Shown here piece by piece: positions 29,409 to 36,552 of a stretch of DNA of 40,965 bases. How positions within the stretch are numbered: the first letter of the stretch is position 1; each line of letters starts with the position of its first letter. The notes beneath the pieces were generated by a model. It saw only the letters and a list, made by a program, of their open reading frames with translations, did no database searches and had not been told where the DNA came from. Origin of the DNA: Patescibacteria group bacterium (GTDB lineage Bacteria > Patescibacteriota > Minisyncoccia > UBA6257 > GWB1-50-10); assembly GCA_030017555.1 (NCBI GenBank), contig JASEIC010000005.1:1-40965 (forward strand), written 5' to 3'. The position numbers and the translations under genes are program-made.

Positions 29409-29726
29409 TTGTTTAAACCTCCGAAAAACGACGCTAAATACTCTTGGACGCATCATATATATGACAAGATGCGTTGTTATGGCATTTCTGAAAGTCGCAT
29501 TAAAAGAATTATCCGTTTTCCAAAAAGAATTGAAGAAGGAATCGCCCTAGACACAATCGCCGTAATGCAACCCGCGGGTACAAAAAGATATCAGGAAATC
29601 TGGGTAATGTATAAATTATTTGGCAAAAAAATAAAAATCATTACGGCTTGGCGATATCCGGGAAAAAGTTCGGAAAGAAATCCGGTTCCGACAGAGATTA
29701 TTAATGAAATAAGAAAATTACTATGA
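29409..29726 (+). CDS. DUF4258-like small protein
   Basis: A 105-aa basic protein whose first half, WTHHIYDKMRCYGISESRI, matches the H..xRM..RgIs pattern of DUF4258, a fold related to RelE/BrnT-type RNases. The later WVMYKLFGKKIKIITAWR strands also fit that fold. It could be an RNase-like toxin, but no antitoxin gene is adjacent, and it is wedged between housekeeping genes with 1-bp and 4-bp junctions, so a housekeeping role is likelier. The start is TTG at 29409; an ATG at 29469 would remove the conserved His-containing segment. Confidence 0.68.
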   Translation: MFKPPKNDAKYSWTHHIYDKMRCYGISESRIKRIIRFPKRIEEGIALDTIAVMQPAGTKRYQEIWVMYKLFGKKIKIITAWRYPGKSSERNPVPTEIINEIRKLL

Positions 29727-30283
29727 AGTCCGCAAAGGTTTTAACCGGAAAATTCTTTGAGAGATCAACCTTGTTAGTTGCAAGGGAATTGCTTGGCAAA
29801 TATTTGTGTCGGCGTTATCACGGTAAAACAATAAGATTAATGATTACAGAAGTTGAGGCGTATGATGGGCCAAAAGATAAAGCTTCACATGCATTCAGAG
29901 GACTCACGCCGCGCACAAAAGTAATGTTTGGACCGGCTGGATATTGGTATGTATATTTTACATATGGCATGCATTTTATGTTAAATATCGTAACTGGCAA
30001 AAAAGGATATCCGGCGGCAATTTTAATACGCGGCGTTGAAGGAATAGGCGGTCCCGCTCGTGTGACAAGAGCGTTTCATATTAATGGAAAATTAAATAAC
30101 AAGAAAGCCACTCGCACGAGTGGCATATGGATTGAAGACGAAGAAGTGAAAATTCCGCCATCAAGAATAAAAAAAGGCCCACGCGTCGGAGTGGCTTACG
30201 CCGGTCCAGTTTGGTCAAAGAAAAAATATCGGTTTTTATTGAAAACTAAAATTTTAAACATTATCCATGTTTTAAAACCATAA
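29723..30283 (+). CDS. mpg: 3-methyladenine DNA glycosylase (AAG/MPG family)
   Basis: A 186-aa DNA repair glycosylase removing alkylated purines. Active-site residues match human AAG: Glu45 and Tyr47 in EVEAY and His56 in SHAFRG, followed by TPRTKVMFGPAGYWYVYF and YGMHFMLNIV. Start ATG overlaps the preceding stop by 4 bp. The 3-prime end overlaps the convergent ychF gene by 23 bp. Confidence 0.94.
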   Translation: MKSAKVLTGKFFERSTLLVARELLGKYLCRRYHGKTIRLMITEVEAYDGPKDKASHAFRGLTPRTKVMFGPAGYWYVYFTYGMHFMLNIVTGKKGYPAAILIRGVEGIGGPARVTRAFHINGKLNNKKATRTSGIWIEDEEVKIPPSRIKKGPRVGVAYAGPVWSKKKYRFLLKTKILNIIHVLKP

Positions 30284-31271
30284 CATCGCCGTCTTGCACA
30301 ACATACTCTTTTCCTTCAATACGAATTAGGCCTTTATGTTTGGCTTGATTCCAGCCTTCGGTTTCAATTAATTTTTGCCAATTTATTATTTCTGCTCTAA
30401 TGAATTTATGTTCAAAATCAGTGTGAATCACGCCGGCGGCTTCACGCGCTTTTGTCCCTTTTTCAATAGCCCAGGCTCTTACTTCGTCTTCGCCGTCGGT
30501 GAGAACACCGATGGTAAAAAAACTAATGAGATTTAAAAGCTCATAAGATTGGCTAATAAGTTTGAGAAGATTTTCGGTTTTTGTTAAATCAGCAACAATA
30601 TAATTCGCTTTCGATTCTGTAAGATATTTTTTAAGTTTTTCATCAATATCTTCTTCATCACCGTTTAATAAAATTATTTGTTTTTTCGCGGTTAAAAGCT
30701 GCATTTCTTGAACAATTTGTTCTTTGGCAAAATCAGTAATAAATTCTCCTTTCTCAATTTCACTTTTTATTTTTTTGATTATCTCAATATCTTTTACTAT
30801 TTTTTTATCGCCACTTTTTGCTTGAGATTCAGCTTTTTCCAGACGTCTTCCAATTGTTTCCAAATCTTTAAGACCCAGTTCTGTTTTTATTGTTTCAATA
30901 TCTCGAATTGGGTCGGGCGTACCTTCAATATGAACAATATCGTTTTGTTTAAAACATCGGACAACTTGTACAATAATTCTGCAATCGCGGATATGAGTCA
31001 AGAATTGATTGCCTAACCCCTCACCCTTATAAGCGCCTTTTACGAGACCGGCAATATCATAAAACTCAACTACGGCCGGAATTACTTTTTTTGAAGCAAA
31101 TAACTTAACCAGTTTTTCCAAACGTTCATCTGGGACAGATACTACGCCTACATTAGGATCAATTGTGGCAAAAGGATAATTAGCAATATGCACTTGCTGT
31201 TTTGTAAGAATTTTAAAAAGCGTAGATTTCCCCACGTTCGGAAGTCCTACAATGCCGATGGATAGTTTCAT
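30261..31271 (-). CDS. ychF: Ribosome-binding ATPase YchF
   Basis: A 336-aa Obg-related NTPase with ATP preference. G1 is GLPNVGKS (8-15), the NYPFATIDPNVG switch and DIAGLVKGA G3 follow, and the G4 position reads LLNGDEED where family members have NxxE. A helical arm lies at about 130-200 and a C-terminal TGS domain from about 250 (IRAEI, KEYVVQDGDVM). Its N-terminus resembles the obgE product of this window. A minus-strand -10 (TAAAAT, about 14 nt before the ATG) predicts a short leader. Confidence 0.95.
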   Translation of the reverse strand: MKLSIGIVGLPNVGKSTLFKILTKQQVHIANYPFATIDPNVGVVSVPDERLEKLVKLFASKKVIPAVVEFYDIAGLVKGAYKGEGLGNQFLTHIRDCRIIVQVVRCFKQNDIVHIEGTPDPIRDIETIKTELGLKDLETIGRRLEKAESQAKSGDKKIVKDIEIIKKIKSEIEKGEFITDFAKEQIVQEMQLLTAKKQIILLNGDEEDIDEKLKKYLTESKANYIVADLTKTENLLKLISQSYELLNLISFFTIGVLTDGEDEVRAWAIEKGTKAREAAGVIHTDFEHKFIRAEIINWQKLIETEGWNQAKHKGLIRIEGKEYVVQDGDVMVLKHG

Positions 31272-31490
31272 TGTGATTTAGCTGTATTTTACCTCATTTT
31301 AGCTAATTCTCAAGCCATTTTCAGTAAAATCATCATCACCGGGTATTTATATATAGTGAGTCGTAGAGTAAAATAAAATAAGATGAAAATAAATTTATGA
31401 AAGAAAAATTAAGAAAATTATATCGTTATTCCACTGATAACTATTTTGGTTTTGTTTAGCATTTAGTCGTTAAATAAATAATTTGAAAAA

Positions 31491-31754
31491 ATGCCAGAAT
31501 CAAATTTTGAAAAACTAGTTTCAGAGTTAGAAAAAAGCGAACAAGAAAAGCCAAAAGCAACAGATATGGAATTGGCTTTGTTTTTTGCTACCCACATAGA
31601 CAATCCCTGCGTGGCAGAAGTTAAACCGGGAAAATTCGAAAATATTAGGAAGTTTTATTTACGCGAAGCCAAAGAAGCGCTTAAAAAAATTGAAGAACCT
31701 AATGCTAAGCGATTTTTAGAATTGAAAATCAAACAATACGAAGATATTGAATAA
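31491..31754 (+). CDS. Hypothetical small helical protein
   Basis: An 87-aa acidic, largely helical protein with heptad-like charged stretches (FEKLVSELEKSEQEKPKA at the start; REAKEALKKIEEP later). No family recognised. It has a single Cys and no signal peptide or membrane segment. It lacks a Shine-Dalgarno site. It stands alone between ychF (minus) and galT (minus), with a bidirectional terminator downstream at 31896. The 219-bp region upstream has a TATATATAG stretch that could be its -10. Confidence 0.65.
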   Translation: MPESNFEKLVSELEKSEQEKPKATDMELALFFATHIDNPCVAEVKPGKFENIRKFYLREAKEALKKIEEPNAKRFLELKIKQYEDIE

Positions 31755-31895
31755 CATCAAAAACGTAAAGAAATAATAAGTAGTGGGGTGGGGTAAATTT
31801 TAACCACTAACCACACAAGTTCTAATATCCTTTACGATATGGAGAATGAAGTTGGTAACTGACTGCGCGGGCGAGTCGAAAATAAATAAAAACAA

Positions 31896-31922
31896 CCCCG
31901 ATTTTAAGTCGGGGCTTTTATT
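31896..31922. terminator. Bidirectional terminator before the galT 3-prime end
   Basis: CCCCGA (31896-31901) pairs with TCGGGG (31909-31914). T-rich tracts lie on the plus side, and minus-strand T tracts lie beyond 31895. It serves the small gene at 31491 and galT. Confidence 0.8.
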
Positions 31923-32939
31923 TTATTTAGATTCGCGAAGATATTCAGCGGCTTTTTCCGGTATTACAGGGTTGATGTGAAATTCGGTGCCGAGTTCAAA
32001 GCCGGCCGGTTCGGTGAGGTGAGGCACGATCTTCAGGTAGAAGTGGTAATAACGATCATGAGAGCGTTCGTGAATCGGCGTGTTGCGGAGATAAATATTG
32101 AAAGGAGGATAGTTTAGCGTTTTGCCAAGGCGGCTGACGATGTCGGTGAAGGCCTCGGCAAGCGAACGCATTTTCTCCGGCGTGCCGTCTTCAAAGAGAG
32201 GCAGATGATTCTTTGGCAGAATCCAGGTTTCAAAAGGGAAACGTCCGGCATAGTCGGCAATGGAGAGGAAATTCTCGTTTTCCGAAATAATCCGGGATTT
32301 TTCCCGATGTTCCTGTTTCACAAGTTCGCAAAAGAGGCAAACATTTTCGTTTTCCCAATATTCTTCGCAGTTTATGAATTCGATTCGCGAAGCGGAGGGG
32401 ACGACAGGTAGGCCGACAAGCTGAAAGTGGGCATGTTCTTTGGTGGCGCCGGCTGCTTCGCCCTGATTGCCGAAGACGATGATGTATTGGATTTTCGGTT
32501 CGCCGTCCTCGTCCAAAGATTTTCGGAGATCAAGAATACGCTCTTTAAATGACCAAAGAGCGTCAGTCATTTCTTCGTTCGAAAGGTCATATACTGTTTT
32601 ATGGGAAGGCGTGGCGACAATTACTTCATGAGCGCCCCGGCCAGCCATAGTTTGGAAAATACCATCCCGCTTTTTATTAAGGTTTCCTTCAATTGCAAGA
32701 GCCAGGAATTTATTCGGGAAAATTCTGGTTTTCCAGCTTGCGCCGCCGCTGTATTCGAGAATCGTTTTCGGCGTAAGTGATTCATTGCCGGGACAAAAAG
32801 GACAGGAATGACTGTCCTCTTTAAGTTTGTTTGTCGGGACGCGGTCGTGATGAAAATCGGACGGTCGTCGGTTCCTTTCGGTCGCGATTACCACCCATCG
32901 TTTGGTTATAAGATTCCGTCGTAATTCTGATTGAGCCAT
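31923..32939 (-). CDS. galT: Galactose-1-phosphate uridylyltransferase (GalT-like)
   Basis: A 338-aa HIT-superfamily nucleotidylyltransferase of the Leloir type. Zinc-site Cys46/Cys49 (SCPFCPGN) and the catalytic His triad in EHAHFQL (His169, His171, Gln173) are present. The usual HPHxQ has Ala for Pro. CLFC (201-204) and the C-terminal RYYHFYLKIVPH segment complete the fold. Substrates could be other sugar 1-phosphates; no other galactose genes are in the window. Its base composition is visibly more GC-rich than that of its neighbours. A TATAAT on the minus strand and an AGGA about 6 nt before the ATG are plausible signals. Confidence 0.88.
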   Translation of the reverse strand: MAQSELRRNLITKRWVVIATERNRRPSDFHHDRVPTNKLKEDSHSCPFCPGNESLTPKTILEYSGGASWKTRIFPNKFLALAIEGNLNKKRDGIFQTMAGRGAHEVIVATPSHKTVYDLSNEEMTDALWSFKERILDLRKSLDEDGEPKIQYIIVFGNQGEAAGATKEHAHFQLVGLPVVPSASRIEFINCEEYWENENVCLFCELVKQEHREKSRIISENENFLSIADYAGRFPFETWILPKNHLPLFEDGTPEKMRSLAEAFTDIVSRLGKTLNYPPFNIYLRNTPIHERSHDRYYHFYLKIVPHLTEPAGFELGTEFHINPVIPEKAAEYLRESK

Positions 32940-33022
32940 ACAAAATCCTGATTTAGTTTTAAATTAGAGCTAAATTAATTATACATTAAAAGAAAGTGTT
33001 TTGCAATTCATTTAGTCGTTTT

Positions 33023-33066
33023 CAGCCCGTGCCGAACATCAGTACAGGCTGTGTTTTTATTTTTTG
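33023..33066 (+). terminator. Orphan hairpin with T tract upstream of scpA
   Basis: CAGCC (33023-33027) pairs with GGCTG (33047-33051), with two further pairs past a mismatch, and is followed by TGTTTTTATTTTTT. No plus-strand gene precedes it, so it would end a short unknown transcript or act as a leader attenuator for scpA. Confidence 0.35.
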
Positions 33067-33095
33067 AAAGAAAGCTATTATTCAGTTAAAATTAG

Positions 33096-33812
33096 ATGGT
33101 TATGAATTTTCAACTAGCAATGGAGCTTTATCAAGGACCGCTTGAAAAACTGCTTGAGCTGATTGAGGAGAAAAAAATGGAAATCTCCACCTTTAACTTG
33201 GCTCAAGTAACCGGGGATTTTTTAAAATACTTAGAAACCATAACTGATAGAAACGACCATCAGCTTTTAGCGGATTTTCTTGTTATTGCTTCGAAATTAC
33301 TGCTTATAAAATCACGTTCGCTTTTACCCAATCTTCCATTAACCGAGGAAGAAGAATCAGAAATTAAGAATCTTGAAGATCGACTTAAAATTTACCAAGA
33401 ATTGAAAAACGCAAGAATCCACATAAAAACCAGTTGGCGCGAATTACCTCAAATGTTTAGCCGCGAATTTATGATTGCCACCGAACCGCTTTTTTATCCG
33501 CCTAAGAAAATTAGTCCCAAAGAACTTCATAAAGCATTCTTGAAAATAATTGGCGAATTAGAAAGAATTTTAAAAACAGTAGTAGTCATTAAGCGAGAAG
33601 TTATAAATCTAAAAATAAAAATCGAAGAAATTTTGAAACGACTTACGGAAGGATCATTTAAATTTTCCCACCTTCATAGCGGCAAAAGTCGAACAGAAAT
33701 TATTGTTTTATTCGTCGCAATCTTACACTTGATTAAAGACCAATTAATTCGGGTTGAACAGCCAAAACATTTTGAGGAGATAACGGTTGTAAGAAAAGAA
33801 AAAAACGAATAA
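33096..33812 (+). CDS. scpA: Segregation and condensation protein A
   Basis: Kleisin subunit that bridges SMC heads with ScpB. 238 aa: the N-terminal helical domain has ELYQGPLEKLLELIEEKKM (the family start is FxGPLDLLLxLI), followed by LADFLVIASKLLLIKSRSLLP. A charged middle linker and a C-terminal winged helix (about 165-235, LHLIKDQLIRVEQ) complete it. Two in-frame ATGs (33096 and 33102) are possible. A TATTAT at 33076-33081 suggests a short leader. scpB follows after 14 bp. Confidence 0.93.
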   Translation: MVMNFQLAMELYQGPLEKLLELIEEKKMEISTFNLAQVTGDFLKYLETITDRNDHQLLADFLVIASKLLLIKSRSLLPNLPLTEEEESEIKNLEDRLKIYQELKNARIHIKTSWRELPQMFSREFMIATEPLFYPPKKISPKELHKAFLKIIGELERILKTVVVIKREVINLKIKIEEILKRLTEGSFKFSHLHSGKSRTEIIVLFVAILHLIKDQLIRVEQPKHFEEITVVRKEKNE

Positions 33813-33826
33813 AATATTCTAGTTTT

Positions 33827-34474
33827 ATGGAAGAAACAACAAATCTGACAAAATTTGCTGAACTTGAAGCCTTACTTTTTTATTACGGTGAAGCTATGCC
33901 AATAAAAAGAATCGCCGGCCTGCTTGGCTTAAAAGAAGAAGAGTGCGTAAAATTAATCGAAGATTTTAAAAATAAACTTTTAAACAATCTTGATAGGGGA
34001 CTTCTTATTATTGAAAATAATAATGAAATTCAATTAGTCACGAAACCCGGGTTTCAATCCATTGGTCAAAAACTTATTAAAGAAGAATTTCGGGAACAAT
34101 TAACGCCGGCTGGTCTTGAAACATTAACGCTTGTTGCTTATTTAGGACCTTTGCCGCGGGCAACAATTGATTATATAAGAGGAGTAAATTCCAGTTTTAC
34201 TTTAAGAAACCTTCTTGTGAGAGGGCTTATTGAACGCGCGCCAAGCGTCGAAAGAAGTAATGTTTATGAATATTATGCCAATTCTGATTTCTTAAAACAC
34301 CTCGGTTTAAATAATATAAAGGAATTGCCCGAATACGAAAAATATCACGACATCTTAGAAAGATTCGAAACAGAAAAAATAAAAAACTCAGTTGAAAATC
34401 CAATTCAAAATCAAGAAAATCAAGACAAACCAACCGAACAAATTTCACAAAAAACAACTTATGGCGAATTTTAG
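33827..34474 (+). CDS. scpB: Segregation and condensation protein B
   Basis: A 215-aa partner of ScpA in the condensin-like complex. Two winged-helix domains: FAELEALLFYYGEAMPIKRI at the start, and the second with LETLTLVAYLGPLPRATIDYIRGV (the family reads ALxxIAYxQPxTRxxIExIRG). The C-terminal 30 residues are a Gln/Asn/Lys-rich disordered tail. No Shine-Dalgarno site. It overlaps the following carboxypeptidase gene by 14 bp. Confidence 0.93.
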   Translation: MEETTNLTKFAELEALLFYYGEAMPIKRIAGLLGLKEEECVKLIEDFKNKLLNNLDRGLLIIENNNEIQLVTKPGFQSIGQKLIKEEFREQLTPAGLETLTLVAYLGPLPRATIDYIRGVNSSFTLRNLLVRGLIERAPSVERSNVYEYYANSDFLKHLGLNNIKELPEYEKYHDILERFETEKIKNSVENPIQNQENQDKPTEQISQKTTYGEF

Positions 34475-35420
34475 GTGGCAAGCTTTAATTTTAATAGCTC
34501 TGGTTTTAATTACTTTTATGATTACCAAAACAAAAATCATATCTTTTAACGCAACAAAGGTTATTCAATCGAGAGAAAATTTAATTCAAACAAAATTATT
34601 ATCTAATACGCCGTCATTTGAAAGAACGCCTTCCCAGATCAATTCCAATGTTAATTTTAAAAAAATGCCTCTTCGTCGGTGGGATGTGCTTGATTCCGAA
34701 GTAACTTCAGAAGCGGTTTTAATTCAATCGCTTGAAAATGATTTTCCTTTTTTTAAATACAACACTTCTAAAACATGGCCAATAGCGTCACTTACAAAAC
34801 TAATTACGGCCATTGTTGTTCTTGAAGATATTGGTAAAAATAAAAAAATATCAATAAGTGAAAATGTTGTTGCCACCGAAGGTAAAGCCGGTGATTTAAA
34901 AATCGGCGAGGTTTATCGAGCTGAAGATCTTTTAAAAATCATGCTTCTTACATCATCTAACGATGCGGCTGCTGCTTTTGAAGAATACTTAGGAGGCAAG
35001 GACGCGGCGGCAAGAATTTTAAATAATAAAATCACTAAGCTTGGCATGAACGAGACAATAGTTCACGATACTTCCGGACTTTCGGATTTAAACGAATCAA
35101 CCGTCAACGATCTTTTAATTCTCGCAAAATACATCATAAAAAATAAACCGGAGATTTTAAATTGGACTCGATTGCCCAATTTAATTATTGAACCATTAAA
35201 TGACCCGAAAAGCAGAACTATTTATAATATTAATAGCTTCGTCGCCGATTCTAATTTTTTAGGCGGCAAAACCGGCACCTCTCAAGAAACACGAGAAAAT
35301 TTTTTAGCGGTTTTTTCTTTAGACAAATCAAGGGTTATTGTTATACTTCTTGGTAGTCAAGATCGAACTAAGGAAACAAAAAAACTTTTAGATTGGGTAA
35401 AAGAAGCATATTTTTTTTAA
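34461..35420 (+). CDS. D-alanyl-D-alanine carboxypeptidase (PBP5/DacA-like)
   Basis: A 319-aa penicillin-binding protein with an N-terminal membrane anchor (about 6-25) and an extracytoplasmic peptidase S11 domain. The three active-site motifs are SLTK (WPIASLTKLITA), SSN (LTSSNDAAAAF) and KTGT (GGKTGTSQE). It trims the terminal D-Ala from peptidoglycan stem peptides. No PBP5 C-terminal domain is present. A longer open frame runs upstream into scpB, but the ATG at 34461 puts the anchor at the N-terminus and is preferred. mraY follows after 9 bp, so scpAB, this gene and the mur/fts genes are probably co-transcribed. Confidence 0.9.
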   Translation: MANFRWQALILIALVLITFMITKTKIISFNATKVIQSRENLIQTKLLSNTPSFERTPSQINSNVNFKKMPLRRWDVLDSEVTSEAVLIQSLENDFPFFKYNTSKTWPIASLTKLITAIVVLEDIGKNKKISISENVVATEGKAGDLKIGEVYRAEDLLKIMLLTSSNDAAAAFEEYLGGKDAAARILNNKITKLGMNETIVHDTSGLSDLNESTVNDLLILAKYIIKNKPEILNWTRLPNLIIEPLNDPKSRTIYNINSFVADSNFLGGKTGTSQETRENFLAVFSLDKSRVIVILLGSQDRTKETKKLLDWVKEAYFF

Positions 35421-35429
35421 AAAATATTT

Positions 35430-36476
35430 ATGGCAATTTTTGAAGCAATTAGAATTTTAATAATGTTCGCGCTAGCATTCGTGGTGGCGCTTCTTATTAC
35501 ACCGTTAGTTTTGCGAATACTTAATAGATTCTCGTTTCAGAAAAAAAACATTAGAGATGAAAAAACCGCGCCAATTTTTCATCAATTTCATAAAGACAAA
35601 GCAAGTACTCCGACAATGGGGGGTATAATTATTTGGGGTACGGTTTTAGGATTGGCATTAACATTTTTTGTTTTTCAAGAATTATTTGACGGTTTTGCTA
35701 ATTACTTCAATTTTGTCGACCGAGCTGAAACTTATCTACCGCTTGCCGCACTTTTATTTTCGGCTATTGTCGGTTTTGTTGATGATCTTTGGGGCGTTAT
35801 GGGTAAAGGACCTCACGGCGGGGGACTCACCATGAAACAAAAACTCTTTCTCTATTCCACTGTTGCCGCAATAGGTGCGTGGTGGTTTTATTTTCGTTTG
35901 GGTTGGGACGTACTTTATATTCCTTTTGTTGGAAACATAAATATTGGATTATGGTATATTCCATTTTTCATTTTTATATTAGTTGCAAGCGCCTTTTCAA
36001 CTAATGAAACTGATGGCTTGGACGGATTAGCCGGCGGTGCGCTTTTTTTTGCTTTCGGCGCTTTAGTTGTTGTTTCTTTTGTGCTTCAAAGATATGATTT
36101 AGCGGTTATGAATGCAGTTATTTTGGGAGCATTACTCGCTTTTTTATGGTTCAATATTTATCCGGCAAGATTTTTCATGGGTGACACCGGTTCAATGTCA
36201 TTAGGCATTACTCTGGGCGTTACCGCGATGCTTACCAATACCGCGTTTTTCTTGCCTTTTTTCGGGATTATCTTAATTATTGAATCGTTGTCTGTAATAG
36301 TACAAGTTTTAAGCAAAAAAATAAGAAAAAAGAAAATATTTCTATCAACACCAATTCATCATCATTTTGAAGCGCTAGGTTGGCCAGAAAGTCAAATTAC
36401 TATGAGATTTTGGATTATAAGCGCTGTTGCTTCAATTATTGGCTTAACACTTTTCTTTCTCGCAAGATTTATATAA
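35430..36476 (+). CDS. mraY: Phospho-N-acetylmuramoyl-pentapeptide transferase
   Basis: Polytopic enzyme that makes lipid I on undecaprenyl phosphate. 348 aa, about ten membrane helices. Signature motifs: KASTPTMGGI (about 52-61), the Mg-binding Asp pair in FVDDLWGVMG, NETDGLDGLAGG, FMGDTGSMSLG and PIHHHFEALGWPE. The first gene of a dcw-type run mraY, D-aminoacylase-like, ftsW, murG. No Shine-Dalgarno site. Confidence 0.96.
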   Translation: MAIFEAIRILIMFALAFVVALLITPLVLRILNRFSFQKKNIRDEKTAPIFHQFHKDKASTPTMGGIIIWGTVLGLALTFFVFQELFDGFANYFNFVDRAETYLPLAALLFSAIVGFVDDLWGVMGKGPHGGGLTMKQKLFLYSTVAAIGAWWFYFRLGWDVLYIPFVGNINIGLWYIPFFIFILVASAFSTNETDGLDGLAGGALFFAFGALVVVSFVLQRYDLAVMNAVILGALLAFLWFNIYPARFFMGDTGSMSLGITLGVTAMLTNTAFFLPFFGIILIIESLSVIVQVLSKKIRKKKIFLSTPIHHHFEALGWPESQITMRFWIISAVASIIGLTLFFLARFI

Positions 36477-36516
36477 AAACCTTCCGATTACTAAATTTTT
36501 AAGTTTGATATAAAAT

Positions 36517-36552
36517 AAAGATAAGAGGATTTAAATTCCGCTTCTTATCTTT
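36517..36552 (+). promoter_or_regulatory. Hairpin abutting the start codon of the D-aminoacylase-like gene
   Basis: AAAGATAAGA (36517-36526) and its exact complement TCTTATCTTT (36543-36552) flank a GGA/TCC inner pairing. The right arm ends at the base before the ATG at 36553. A TAAAAT at 36511-36516 could be a -10 placing the transcript start inside the left arm. The fold would present the start codon at the base of a stem. Confidence 0.5.

Noticed and set aside
29409-29726. Toxin half of a toxin-antitoxin pair (DUF4258/RelE-like).
   Set aside because: Neighbours are a PEBP-family gene and mpg with tight junctions, and no antitoxin-sized partner is present; the TA interpretation is not supported.
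31397-31459. 20-codon ORF (MKEKLRKLYRYSTDNYFGFV) upstream of the gene at 31491.
   Set aside because: No Shine-Dalgarno site, no clear promoter or terminator, no recognisable feature. In AT-rich spacer sequence an ORF this short is expected by chance.
31459-33020. CATTTAGTCGTT shared near 31460-31471 and 33009-33020.
   Set aside because: Only 12 bp, AT-rich, no shared flanks and no matching relation to the adjacent genes; likely chance.
34392-34460. Longer start for the D,D-carboxypeptidase inside scpB.
   Set aside because: The added 23 residues are a Lys/Gln-rich shadow of the scpB tail and would bury the membrane anchor. The ATG at 34461 gives a normal N-terminal anchor.
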